Position numbers and translations under genes: made by a program. A stretch of 64,000 bases of DNA, taken from Candidatus Zixiibacteriota bacterium. Its GTDB lineage: Bacteria; Zixibacteria; MSB-5A5; SM23-73-2. The stretch spans positions 26,283 to 90,282 of the forward strand of contig JAUWYR010000003.1 of the NCBI GenBank assembly GCA_030615745.1, given 5' to 3'. How positions within the stretch are numbered: the stretch's first letter is position 1; the number at the start of each line of letters is the position of its first letter. Below, piece by piece: positions 29,117 to 38,537 of the stretch. The notes beneath the pieces are model-generated. The model ran no database searches. It worked only from the letters and a program-made list of their open reading frames with translations, and was not told the origin of the DNA.

Positions 29117-31483
29117 ATGGATGAGCATACCTTAAAGGTCTTAGAATTTGACAAGATAAAAAGAATGCTTGAGGAGGGCTGTGTTTCTGAATTGGGAAAA
29201 GAACTTGCTTTTTCTTGCTCACCACTTTTTGATCTTAAAAAGATAACAAATACTCAGAAAGAGACTACTGAGCTTAAAAATATTTTATCCGCCGAAAAGA
29301 AATTTCCACTTTGCTTTTTTGCGGATATTAGAAAATCTTTGAAAAAAGCCAAATTAGAGGGAACTTTTTTAGAGCCAAAAGAATTAATAAGCATAGAAAA
29401 GGTAACATCTCTTTCTAGTTCCCTTTTGAAGTTCATCAAAGATAAAAATGCGAATGCATCAAGAGAAAAGAAATATCCAAAAATCACTGAACTTATCTCG
29501 CAATTGAAATCTTTTGACAAACTTTCAAAAAAAATAAATCAAACAATAGACCGCAAGGGGGAAATAAAAGATAATGCGAGCTCAGAGCTTGTGTCCATAA
29601 GGCTGAAGAAAAAGACCCAGAGAAACCGACTTCTGGATAGGCTCCACTCTATTTCGGGCTCAAGAAAACCAAAGCAAAGAAGAAGAGATGATCTTATCAC
29701 AATCAGGAATGGAAGATATGTTATCCCTTTAAGTGAACCAGAGTATAGAACCCTGAAAGGAATAGTGCACGACAGGTCTGCATCAGGTGTCACCCTTTTT
29801 GTCGAACCATTGGTTACGGTGGAGTTAAATAACAGATTAAAAGAGCTTGACCTTTCTGAGAAAAATGAGATTGAAAGAATTTTAAAAGAGTTAACATCTT
29901 TTGTTAGATCAGAGCTTAAAGATATAGAGAAATCGCTTGATGTGCTAAAGACCATAGATTTCATCCATTCCAAAGCTCTCCTGTCTTTGAATCTGAAATG
30001 TTCTGAGCCAATTTTTAATCAAAATGGTTATATTAAACTTAAAAATGCTTACCATCCTCTTTTAGCCACTCAAGAAAAAGTTGTTCCACTTTCCTTAGAG
30101 CTGGGAAAAGACTTTTATACCCTTGTTATCACCGGACCTAATACCGGGGGGAAAACAGTTGCCCTGAAAACTGTAGGTCTTTTGGTCCTTATGGCAATGT
30201 CTGGTCTGCATATTCCTGCTGATTTTGGAACAGAGATAGGGATTTTTCCGAAACTCTATGCAGATATAGGGGATGAGCAGTCGATCGAAGCATCTTTATC
30301 TACTTTTTCCTCTCATGTTTTGCAGATCATCAAGGCATTAAAGAATGCAGATGAGAAAAGCTTAATTCTTTTGGATGAGCTTGGAGCTGGAACTGATCCC
30401 AAAGAGGGTGCTGCTTTGGGGGAGGTAATTATTTCCTTTCTTACCCAGAGGAAAGCAAAATCTGTTATCACCACTCACCAGGGAGCATTGAAAGTTTTAG
30501 CTGAGATTTATCCTGATGTGGAAAATGCATCCTTTGAATTTGACAAAAAAACTTTAAAGCCCACTTACAGATTTCACCTCGGATTTCCTGGAGCAAGCTA
30601 TGGCGTTGAAATTGCAAGTAGGCTGGGAATGCCTGAGAATATAGTAAAAAAAGCATCTGAGTTAGTTGGGAGCAAAGAGAGAGATTTAGGTGTTTTAATT
30701 GAAAAGGTTCAGAAAAACTTAAAGATTGTAAAGGAGAATAGAGCTAAACTCGACGTAGAGAGAAAAACATCTGAACAGCTTTTAAACCTTTATCGCGACA
30801 GGTTGAAAAAGTTTGACCAGAAAAGAAAAGAGGAGGAGAAAAAGACTTTTAGAAAATTACAGAAAATGGTAGAGGATGCAAGAAAGAAGATAGAGGGTCT
30901 TGTCTTTCAGATCAGAAAAACTCAGGCGGAGAAACAAGCGATCAAGGATGCTCAGAGATTTCTGGAAAAGAAAAAAGAAGATATAGAAAAAGAGATAAAA
31001 AAAGAGAGAAAAGGGGAAAGGATAAAAAAGAAAGTGAAGATAAAAGTTGGGGATTTTGTATGGGTCGACTCTCTTTCGATTGAGGGAGAGGTTTTGTCAA
31101 AACATGATAAGTCTGGAAATGTTAAAGTAAGAATCGGTAATATAACTTCTATTGTGCAAGAAGAAGAGTTGTCAAAAATTGATGGGGGGAAAAAGATAGT
31201 CTCCACAATAAAATATGATCTCCCTTCTGTAGAGGAGATAAAGCCAGAGATAGATTTAAGGGGTCTTGCCTCTGATGAAGCCATAGAGAGAGTTGACAAA
31301 TATCTTTACGATTCCTATTTAGCAGGTCTTTTCACCGTTAATATCATTCACGGAAAAGGTACGGGAGTCTTAAGGAAAAAAATTTTGGAATTTTTGAAAA
31401 ATCATCCGAAGATCGAATCTTACAGACTGGGGGAGTGGGATGAAGGTGGCTCAGGTGTGACGGTGGTTAAGTTGAAGGAGTAA
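29117..31483 (+). CDS. mutS2: Endonuclease MutS2
   Basis: TGPNTGGKTVALKTVGLLVLMAMSGLHIPA (Walker A), LLDELGAGTDPKEGAALGEVI, C-terminal Smr domain (IDLRGLASDEAIERVDKYL...IIHGKGTGVLRKKI). Confidence 0.96.
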   Translation: MDEHTLKVLEFDKIKRMLEEGCVSELGKELAFSCSPLFDLKKITNTQKETTELKNILSAEKKFPLCFFADIRKSLKKAKLEGTFLEPKELISIEKVTSLSSSLLKFIKDKNANASREKKYPKITELISQLKSFDKLSKKINQTIDRKGEIKDNASSELVSIRLKKKTQRNRLLDRLHSISGSRKPKQRRRDDLITIRNGRYVIPLSEPEYRTLKGIVHDRSASGVTLFVEPLVTVELNNRLKELDLSEKNEIERILKELTSFVRSELKDIEKSLDVLKTIDFIHSKALLSLNLKCSEPIFNQNGYIKLKNAYHPLLATQEKVVPLSLELGKDFYTLVITGPNTGGKTVALKTVGLLVLMAMSGLHIPADFGTEIGIFPKLYADIGDEQSIEASLSTFSSHVLQIIKALKNADEKSLILLDELGAGTDPKEGAALGEVIISFLTQRKAKSVITTHQGALKVLAEIYPDVENASFEFDKKTLKPTYRFHLGFPGASYGVEIASRLGMPENIVKKASELVGSKERDLGVLIEKVQKNLKIVKENRAKLDVERKTSEQLLNLYRDRLKKFDQKRKEEEKKTFRKLQKMVEDARKKIEGLVFQIRKTQAEKQAIKDAQRFLEKKKEDIEKEIKKERKGERIKKKVKIKVGDFVWVDSLSIEGEVLSKHDKSGNVKVRIGNITSIVQEEELSKIDGGKKIVSTIKYDLPSVEEIKPEIDLRGLASDEAIERVDKYLYDSYLAGLFTVNIIHGKGTGVLRKKILEFLKNHPKIESYRLGEWDEGGSGVTVVKLKE

Positions 31484-31528
31484 GATAAGTTGTTGGTAAC
31501 GGGCACTTTGTCCATTTAAGATCGATTT

Positions 31529-31740
31529 TGTCACGGACAAGGGTGTCCGTGACGAACAGTGTATGATGGTTGTGAAACTGAGGGTTCGTCCTCAGTATGC
31601 AGAACCGTAAAGGTTCTGCTACGCGGATCAAAATATTCTTGTTGGTAACGGACACCACCTTCGTTACCAAGTGATTTTTGTCACGGACAAGGGTGTTTTT
31701 AACTATCAAAGGGAAATCAGAGCCATAAAGGCTCTGCTAC
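31529..31740. repeat. Cluster of palindromes with covarying arms and a partial direct repeat
   Basis: GTCACGGACA/aggg/TGTCCGTGAC; AGCAGAACC/gtaaa/GGTTCTGCT-type and AGAGCC/ataaa/GGCTCT, both followed by gctacg; gttggtaacgg....ttttgtcacggacaagggtgt occurs twice. Confidence 0.8.
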
Positions 31741-31779
31741 GTTTTGAAATTTGAAATGTTTAGTAACTAAATAAAGAAG

Positions 31780-33525
31780 ATGGCTAACTTTATTCCACAG
31801 GAGTTGATTGATCGAATAAGGGATGCTAATGATGTTGTTGATGTTATCTCAGAATATCTTCCCTTGAAAAAGAGGGGTAAAAACTGGGTGGGTTTGTGTC
31901 CCTTTCATCCTGAAAAAAAACCATCCTTTTCGGTTAGTCAGGATAAACAGCTTTTTTATTGCTTTGGATGCGGACAAGGAGGCAACGTTGTTACTTTCCT
32001 TATGTTGCATGAGAAGGTCGGCTTTTTTGAGGCTATAACTATTTTAGCAAAAAGAGCAGGGATAAGTTTACCGAAAAAAAGTATTGAGAAAGGTAGATTG
32101 GAGGAAGTAGACAAGATTCATTATGCGAACAAGCTCGCAAACCAGTATTTTGTTTCATCTTTAAAAGAGAAAAATTTGGGAAAGAAAACAAGGGAGTATT
32201 TGGAAAAAAGAAAAGTCCTTCCTGAAAGCATAAAGCTTTTTTCAATCGGTTATGCTCCAAAGTCTTGGGAGGGGCTTTTGAATTATGCTAAAAGGAAAGG
32301 TTTGGACTTAAAAACTCTCGAAAAAGCAGGTCTTGTGGTCAAAAAGGAAAAAAAAGAGGGATACTATGATAGATTCAGGGATAGATTGACCTTTCCAATT
32401 TTTAACCTATCAGGGAAAATAATTGGATTTGGTGGAAGGGACCTCTCAGGAAAAGATGAGCCAAAATATCTGAACTCTCCAGAGACTTTAATTTATCAGA
32501 AGGGTAAAATCCTTTACGGTTTGAACTTCTCCAAGGAGATAATAAGGGGTCAAAAAAAAGCAGTGGTTGTTGAGGGCTATATGGATCTTATATCGCTTTA
32601 TCAGGCTGGATTAAAAAACGTTGTTGCATCCTCTGGCACCTCTTTCACCTCACATCAGGCAAGGCTTTTGTCACGCTATAGTGATGAGACCTATCTTTTT
32701 TTCGATTCCGATTCAGCTGGTATGTCTGCGGCTCTGCGTAGTGTCGATTATCTTTTTGACGCTGGTCTGGAGGTTTGGATAGTTACTTTGCCACAAGAGG
32801 AAGACCCGGATTCCTATGTAAAAAAATTCGGGGTGAAAAAGGTCTTGGAAAAATTAAAAGAGGCAAAATCATTCATAGATTTCAAAAAAGATTTTTTGAA
32901 TAAAGATTTTTCTCAGCTATCCATAAAGGAGCAAGAGAAGATAATCTTTGAGTTTGTCGAGACAGCAAAAAATATAAAAGATGAAATAAGACAGGCGCTT
33001 TTTATCAAAAAGGTTGCAGAAGCTTTTAAAATAAAAGAGGAGTTGCTTTTGGGGAGAGCTAAAAGAACAAGAAAAGAAAAAGAGACCGAAGAAAAAGTGC
33101 CTCATCTTAAAGGTAAGGAGCTTTTGGAGCAAAAACTTTTGAAGATATTTTTAGAGAGAGAAGACCTTTTAGGATTGGCATATGAAAAAATCAACCCTTT
33201 TTGTTTCGATAATCCGAATCATAAAAAGCTTTTTGAGATTATAGTAGAGTTATGGGAGAAGAAAAAATCTTTTTCACCAAAAGTTTTGGTCGATTTTACA
33301 GATGATTTTGAACTGAAAAGGCTGATCTCAAAGATTGTTACCATAGATTTAGGTCCAGCAAATTTAGAGGTTCTTTTAGAGGATTATTTAAAAAGACTTT
33401 TTTTTATTCAAAAGGAGAAAGAAATTTTCAGGCTAAAAGAAGAGATAAAAAATGCTTTGGACGGAAATGATTTTGAAAGTGCAAAAAGATTGACTTTTAA
33501 ATTGCAGGAGTTGATTAAAAGTTAG
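31780..33525 (+). CDS. dnaG: DNA primase
   Basis: CHC2 zinc finger (CPFHPEKKPSFSVSQDKQLFYCFGCGQGG), TOPRIM (VVEGYMDLISLYQAGLKNVVASSGT, FDSDSAG). Confidence 0.96.
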   Translation: MANFIPQELIDRIRDANDVVDVISEYLPLKKRGKNWVGLCPFHPEKKPSFSVSQDKQLFYCFGCGQGGNVVTFLMLHEKVGFFEAITILAKRAGISLPKKSIEKGRLEEVDKIHYANKLANQYFVSSLKEKNLGKKTREYLEKRKVLPESIKLFSIGYAPKSWEGLLNYAKRKGLDLKTLEKAGLVVKKEKKEGYYDRFRDRLTFPIFNLSGKIIGFGGRDLSGKDEPKYLNSPETLIYQKGKILYGLNFSKEIIRGQKKAVVVEGYMDLISLYQAGLKNVVASSGTSFTSHQARLLSRYSDETYLFFDSDSAGMSAALRSVDYLFDAGLEVWIVTLPQEEDPDSYVKKFGVKKVLEKLKEAKSFIDFKKDFLNKDFSQLSIKEQEKIIFEFVETAKNIKDEIRQALFIKKVAEAFKIKEELLLGRAKRTRKEKETEEKVPHLKGKELLEQKLLKIFLEREDLLGLAYEKINPFCFDNPNHKKLFEIIVELWEKKKSFSPKVLVDFTDDFELKRLISKIVTIDLGPANLEVLLEDYLKRLFFIQKEKEIFRLKEEIKNALDGNDFESAKRLTFKLQELIKS

Positions 33526-33538
33526 AGGGGTCAGGGGG

Positions 33539-33608
33539 CAAGATTCAAGATGCAAGAGGCAAGATGCAAGGGGCAAGTAGCAAGGGGCAAGGGTCAAGGG
33601 TCAAGGGT
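33539..33608. repeat. 7-bp periodic array, ten units
   Basis: caagatt caagatg caagagg caagatg caagggg caagtag caagggg caagggt caagggt caagggt. Confidence 0.9.
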
Positions 33609-33836
33609 AGGTTTTATTTTTTTTAAATCATTACAGGTTAGCTTCAAAATACCGATATAAGTATTTAATCGGGGTTTTTTTCAGCGATATTCAGTGTTCT
33701 AAGTGTTGCAATTTGCAAAAATAAAGGCGATATGCCTTAAGCTCAGGTTAATTTCTGAGTGTGAAAAATAATGCATAAAAGCTCTATTCCTTTGGGAAAT
33801 AAAGGAATAGAGTATACAGAGAAGTTCGAAAAAAAA

Positions 33837-33852
33837 GGGCACAGCTTTTGCT
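33837..33852 (+). promoter_or_regulatory. Putative sigma54 (RpoN) promoter upstream of pilin genes
   Basis: gGGCACagcttTTGCt: GG and GC dinucleotides at -24/-12 spacing. Confidence 0.6.
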
Positions 33853-33922
33853 TAAAATTCTCTGGTATTTTTAGAGGGTAAAAGAACTAAAACCTTAAAT
33901 CCCGATGGAAGGGGGTGAAAAA

Positions 33923-34342
33923 ATGTTCAGCAGATTCCACAGAAAAAGCAAAGGTTTCACCTTGATTGAGCTGATGATTGTGGTGGTTATCATCGGAATC
34001 TTGGCAGCATTAGCTATCCCGAGATTCATGAAGGCAACAACCAAATCAAAGCAATCAGAGGCGAAACAGATTCTGAAGCAGATCTATGTGATGGAGAGAG
34101 CCTATCGTCAGGAGAAGGATGTCTATGCAGAAAATGGTGCCTCCGCTTCTGCTGGTGGACAATTTACCACTATTGGTGTAGAGATTATGACCAACGCGAG
34201 ATACACCTATTCCATAGTCGCCGACTCCAACACCTTCACAGCTACTGCCACTGGAAACTTAGACGATGATGCTACCGACGATGTCTGGACAATTGATGAG
34301 GATGGCGATCTCCAGTGTACATCCAATGACGCATCCAGTTAA
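33923..34342 (+). CDS. Type IV major pilin-like protein
   Basis: KGFTLIELMIVVVIIGILAALAIPRF class III signal peptide; RBS GGAAGGGGGTG before ATG 33923. Confidence 0.93.
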   Translation: MFSRFHRKSKGFTLIELMIVVVIIGILAALAIPRFMKATTKSKQSEAKQILKQIYVMERAYRQEKDVYAENGASASAGGQFTTIGVEIMTNARYTYSIVADSNTFTATATGNLDDDATDDVWTIDEDGDLQCTSNDASS

Positions 34343-34503
34343 TGAGGTGGAAAAATTGGTTGGGATGGGGACCAGGGAAGTCCCCATTTTCATCTGAAAA
34401 GAAATTTTTTCTTGGGTAAAGCTTGCAGGCATCCGTTGGGGTAGGGGTTGAACCCCTACCCCAACAAACAGAGAGAATCTGTGCTTACAAAATTTGCCTT
34501 ATA

Positions 34504-34941
34504 ATGAAAAGGTTAAGACTAATGTTAGATAAGACTCTTAATAGCAAAAAAGGTTTCACTTTAATAGAATTGATGATAGTTGTGGTGATAATCGGTATTT
34601 TAGCTGCTATGGCTATTCCCAGGTTTATGAGGACCTCAACTAAAGCCAAACAGTCCGAAGCAAAGAAAATATTAAAACAGATATATGTGTGCGAGAGAAC
34701 CTATCGTCAGGAGAATGATGCCTATGCATGCAACGGTCAAACTGCATCCGCAGGAGGAGGCTTTCCTGAGATCTGGATCGAGATTATGCAAAATGCCAGG
34801 TATACCTATTCCATAACCGCTGACTCTAACTCGTTTACAGCTACTGCTTCCGGCAATATAGATGATGACCCAACTCTGGATACCTGGGAGATAGATGAGA
34901 CCGGAAATTTAGTTTGCAATAGTGACGATACCTCAAGTTAA
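34504..34941 (+). CDS. Type IV pilin-like protein, tandem paralogue
   Basis: KGFTLIELMIVVVIIGILAAMAIPRFMRTSTKAKQSEAKKILKQIYVCERTYRQEND, closely parallel to the preceding pilin. Confidence 0.92.
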   Translation: MKRLRLMLDKTLNSKKGFTLIELMIVVVIIGILAAMAIPRFMRTSTKAKQSEAKKILKQIYVCERTYRQENDAYACNGQTASAGGGFPEIWIEIMQNARYTYSITADSNSFTATASGNIDDDPTLDTWEIDETGNLVCNSDDTSS

Positions 34942-35114
34942 AAAGCTTTAAATTTTGTAGGCACAGATTCCCGTTGGGGCAGGGGTTAACCCTGCCCCAA
35001 CAGAGAATAAATTCATACCTCAACTAAAAATACTGCAAGAGTAAATCCATCAATTATATCTCTTGTATTTTTTTTTCTATTATTTATATTTAAGAAAAAG
35101 TTTGGGAGTTTTAC

Positions 35115-36104
35115 TTGAAACTTCAAGGGAAAAAAGTTTTAGTTACTGGTGCTGGAGGATTTGTGGGAAGCCATCTGGTCGAGGCTTTGGTTAAATATGG
35201 CTCTTTTGTTAAAGCCTTTGTCCACTATAACTCTCGCAACGATTGGGGCTTTTTAGAGGATTTGAAAAAAGATATTTTAAATGAACTTGAGATTTTCTCA
35301 GGGGATCTAAGAGATTCAGATTGTGTTAGAAAAGTGGTCAAGGGTCAACAGGTAATTTTCCATTTAGGAGCATTGATTGGCATTCCATACTCCTATATAA
35401 ACCCATCTGATGTGGTTGAGACTAATGTGAAGGGGACATTGAATCTTCTTTTAGCTTCTCTGGATTATAATATTGAGAGATTCGTTCACACCTCCACATC
35501 AGAGGTTTACGGAACTGCGCAATACACTCCAATAGATGAAAATCACCCTCTGAATCCTCAGTCACCTTATGCTGTAAGCAAAGCCTCGGCTGATTTTTTA
35601 GCAAAAAGCTTTTTTCTCACCTACAGCCTACCTGTGGCGATTATAAGACCTTTTAATCTCTATGGGCCAAGGCAATCAGCTCGCTCTGTTATTCCTAACA
35701 TCGTTGCTCAAGGTTTAATAAAAGACCAGATTAAAATAGGTTCTCTTTCTCCTACCCGTGATTTTACTTATATCGAAGACGCAATCAAAGGATTTATCGA
35801 TTTTGCTGAATGCGAAAAGACTTTAGGAGAGGTGGTTAATCTTGGCTCAGGGAATGAGACCTCAATTGAGAAGTTAATCAAAATAATTGGTGAATTACTT
35901 GATAAAAAATTAAAGATTTTCGAAGAGAAAGAAAGGAAAAGACCCCAAAAAAGTGAAGTTCAAAGATTGGTGTCTAACTCAGAGAAAGCAAAAAAGCTTT
36001 TTGGTTGGAGCCCTGAGATTAGATTTAATGAAGGACTTACCTTAACAATTAATTGGATTAAAAAGAATTTGAACAGATATAAAACTGAAATTTACAACGT
36101 CTAA
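35115..36104 (+). CDS. NAD-dependent epimerase/dehydratase (SDR, nucleotide-sugar type)
   Basis: VLVTGAGGFVGSHLVEAL, STSEVYGTA, SPYAVSKASADFLAKSF (YxxxK), RPFNLYGPRQS. Confidence 0.9.
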   Translation: MKLQGKKVLVTGAGGFVGSHLVEALVKYGSFVKAFVHYNSRNDWGFLEDLKKDILNELEIFSGDLRDSDCVRKVVKGQQVIFHLGALIGIPYSYINPSDVVETNVKGTLNLLLASLDYNIERFVHTSTSEVYGTAQYTPIDENHPLNPQSPYAVSKASADFLAKSFFLTYSLPVAIIRPFNLYGPRQSARSVIPNIVAQGLIKDQIKIGSLSPTRDFTYIEDAIKGFIDFAECEKTLGEVVNLGSGNETSIEKLIKIIGELLDKKLKIFEEKERKRPQKSEVQRLVSNSEKAKKLFGWSPEIRFNEGLTLTINWIKKNLNRYKTEIYNV

Positions 36105-36223
36105 TTTTTGTCTGAAAAATTGTTTTGTAGCAATGTTATTTCATTTGGATGTCAGAGAATATCTCGTAGGGGAGGGGCTTGTCCCCTCCCTTTACGTTTT
36201 AGTTTAATCAATTTGATCTTAAA

Positions 36224-36937
36224 ATGAGAGTGATAATCTTAGCAGGAGGAAAAGGGGAAAGGCTTGAGCCTTATACCACAGTTTTGCCTAAACCCCTTTT
36301 ACCTATTGGTGATTTTCCCATTCTCGAAGTGGTGATAAAGCAACTTAAAAGCTATGGATTTTTGGACATAACCTTAGCAGTGGGTCATTTAGGAAATTTG
36401 ATCCAAAGCTATTTTGGAAACGGAGAAAAACTCGGGGTGAAGATAAAATATAACTTCGAACAAAAACCTTTAGGAACAGTTGGAGCTTTAGCATCGATAA
36501 AAAATTTGAATAAGACTTTTCTTGTATTAAATGGGGACATTTTAACAACCCTTAATTTCTCTAAATTCTTAGCCTATCATAAAAAAAATAAAACTATTGC
36601 CACTATTGCTGTAACAAAGAGGAAAATGAAAGTTGATTTTGGAGTTGCTGAGTGTGATAAGAAAGAAATTTTAGTTAAATACACTGAAAAACCCACTTTG
36701 AAATATCTTGTTAGCATGGGGATTTATTTGTTCGAACCTGAGATCTTGAAATATATATCAAAAGGAAAAAAATTGGATTTCCCTGAGCTTATGAATATCC
36801 TTCTGAAAAAAGGTGAAAAAATCTCCGTTTATCATTCTTTCGATTTCTGGCTCGATCTTGGAAGACCAGAGGATTATAAAAAAGGAATCGAGGAGTTCGA
36901 GAGGATTAAAAATAAACTTTTTAAGCTAAAAAAATAA
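36224..36937 (+). CDS. Sugar-phosphate nucleotidyltransferase
   Basis: VIILAGGKGERLEPYTTVLPKPLLPIGDFPILE, VLNGDILT. Confidence 0.9.
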   Translation: MRVIILAGGKGERLEPYTTVLPKPLLPIGDFPILEVVIKQLKSYGFLDITLAVGHLGNLIQSYFGNGEKLGVKIKYNFEQKPLGTVGALASIKNLNKTFLVLNGDILTTLNFSKFLAYHKKNKTIATIAVTKRKMKVDFGVAECDKKEILVKYTEKPTLKYLVSMGIYLFEPEILKYISKGKKLDFPELMNILLKKGEKISVYHSFDFWLDLGRPEDYKKGIEEFERIKNKLFKLKK

Positions 36938-36946
36938 ATTTCTTTT

Positions 36947-38101
36947 ATGAAGTGGAAAGTAACATTATCTGACTTAGATTTTGATTGGAAGGAACAAGAA
37001 AAAGTCCTTTCTGTGATCAGAAGAAAATGGCTCACGATGGGGGATTTAGTTTTGAAATTTGAAAAGATGTTTGCACGGTTTTTAGGTGTTAGAAATGCGA
37101 TAGCAACTTCATCCGGCACAACAGCCTTGCATCTGGCAATGAGAGCCTTGGATATAGGAAAAGGAGATGCAGTATTGGTCCCAGCTATAAGCTTTGTCGC
37201 ATCCGCTAATGTGGTTTTATATGTTGGGGGGACCCCTGTTTTTGTTGATTCCACCTCCCCATCCGATTTCAATCTCTCTATAGAGGATTTAGAGAAAAAG
37301 ATAACTTCAAAGTCTAAGGCAATTATCTTGGTTCACTATGGTGGTTATTTGGCAGATTTTGATAGGATAAAAATTTTAGCGAAAAAATATAATCTTAAAA
37401 TTGTTGAAGATTCAGCTCATTCTATTGGCGTGAAGTTATCCGAAGGATTCATAGAAAAGGAGGTGATGGCAGGAACGCTTGGAGATATAGGATGTTTCAG
37501 CTTTTATTCTAATAAAAACTTAGCCTGCGGAGAAGGTGGGATGGTTGTCACAAATGATGATAATTTAGCAGAGAAGATCAGGCTTCTTCGTTCCCATGGG
37601 ATGACCTCCTCAACTTTGCAAAGACATAAAGCAAAAAAGTACACCTATGATGTGGTGGAATTAGGATATAATTATAAGATGACAGAGATGGCAGGCGCTT
37701 TAGGAATAGAGCAACTTAAAAAATTAAAAAGAAATAACCTCAGAAGAAAAACGCTTACGAAAATCTATATAAAAAACCTTTCCCGTATACCTGGTTTTTC
37801 CATTCCATTTTTGAACTATCCGAGAAATTCCTCCTATCACATTTTCCCTGTTTTATTAGATGAAAAAGTTAATAGAGAAAATGTGATAAAAAAATTAAAA
37901 GCAAAAAAAATCCAGACAAGTATTCATTATCCACCTATTCACAGATTTTCTTATTATCAAAAAAGATTTGGGTTCAAATCTGGTTTTCTTCCGATAGCAG
38001 AGTATATTGGAAAACACGAGTTGACCCTACCTTTGCATCCTTTGTTGAAAAAAAAGGATGTGGAATACGTTTGTGAGGAGTTGAAAAAAGCGATAATTTA
38101 A
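36947..38101 (+). CDS. DegT/DnrJ/EryC1/StrS family aminotransferase
   Basis: ATSSGTTALHLAMRALDIGKGDAVLVPAISFVASANVVLYVGGTPVFVD, VEDSAHSIG, GDIGCFSFYSNKNLACGEGGMVVT. Confidence 0.93.
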   Translation: MKWKVTLSDLDFDWKEQEKVLSVIRRKWLTMGDLVLKFEKMFARFLGVRNAIATSSGTTALHLAMRALDIGKGDAVLVPAISFVASANVVLYVGGTPVFVDSTSPSDFNLSIEDLEKKITSKSKAIILVHYGGYLADFDRIKILAKKYNLKIVEDSAHSIGVKLSEGFIEKEVMAGTLGDIGCFSFYSNKNLACGEGGMVVTNDDNLAEKIRLLRSHGMTSSTLQRHKAKKYTYDVVELGYNYKMTEMAGALGIEQLKKLKRNNLRRKTLTKIYIKNLSRIPGFSIPFLNYPRNSSYHIFPVLLDEKVNRENVIKKLKAKKIQTSIHYPPIHRFSYYQKRFGFKSGFLPIAEYIGKHELTLPLHPLLKKKDVEYVCEELKKAII

Positions 38102-38103
38102 TT

Positions 38104-38276
38104 TGGAGTATAAACCTTTAAATAGTTGCGTCAGGAACTCTACTCCTGATGCTTAAAAATGTGTCAGGACTTCCACCGAAGGTGGATCCGCCTTTGGCGG
38201 AGAGGTCCTGACACAACACAAACCTTTAGGTTTATCAAGAAAGATTTTACCAGTAAAGCTGAAGCTTTACACTCCA
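38104..38276. repeat. Composite nested palindrome with a 9-bp direct duplication around the inserted element
   Basis: taAAACCTTTA[38121-38219 insert]AAACCTTTAggtttat; the insert has TIR-like ends GTTGcGTCAGGA / TCCTGACACAAC. Confidence 0.8.
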
Positions 38277-38352
38277 GAAGGATTTTTTTGATACAATTAA
38301 AGAGTAACTGCTAAAGATTTAAATTAAAAGAAAACTATTTTTTGAAAAAGAC

Positions 38353-38381
38353 TTGATTTTTTTAAAGGGAGAAGATAGAAT
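38353..38381 (+). promoter_or_regulatory. Sigma70-like promoter
   Basis: TTGATT - 17 nt - TAGAAT. Confidence 0.45.
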
Positions 38382-38537
38382 ATCAAAGAACTAAGGGTAT
38401 GTGAAATTTTTCGCTCCCCGTTGGTATTCTTCACCAACGGGAAATGAACGGCGGGTGAAGAACACCCGCCTATAGCAGAAAGAACTAAAGGCGTATAGTG
38501 TTCATAACCTTAATAAAAATGGAAGGAGGATAAGACT

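Noticed and set aside
31467-31709. 80-aa minus-strand ORF with TLVRDK repeats
   Set aside because: The repeated peptide reflects duplicated palindromic DNA, not a protein family.
33539-33608. Possible CRISPR array (short regular repeats)
   Set aside because: Units are 7 bp with no spacers and no cas genes nearby.
34410-34426. Second sigma54 promoter before pilin 2 (tgggtaaagcttgcagg)
   Set aside because: GG-to-GC spacing is 9 instead of 10 nt; not a valid -24/-12 match.
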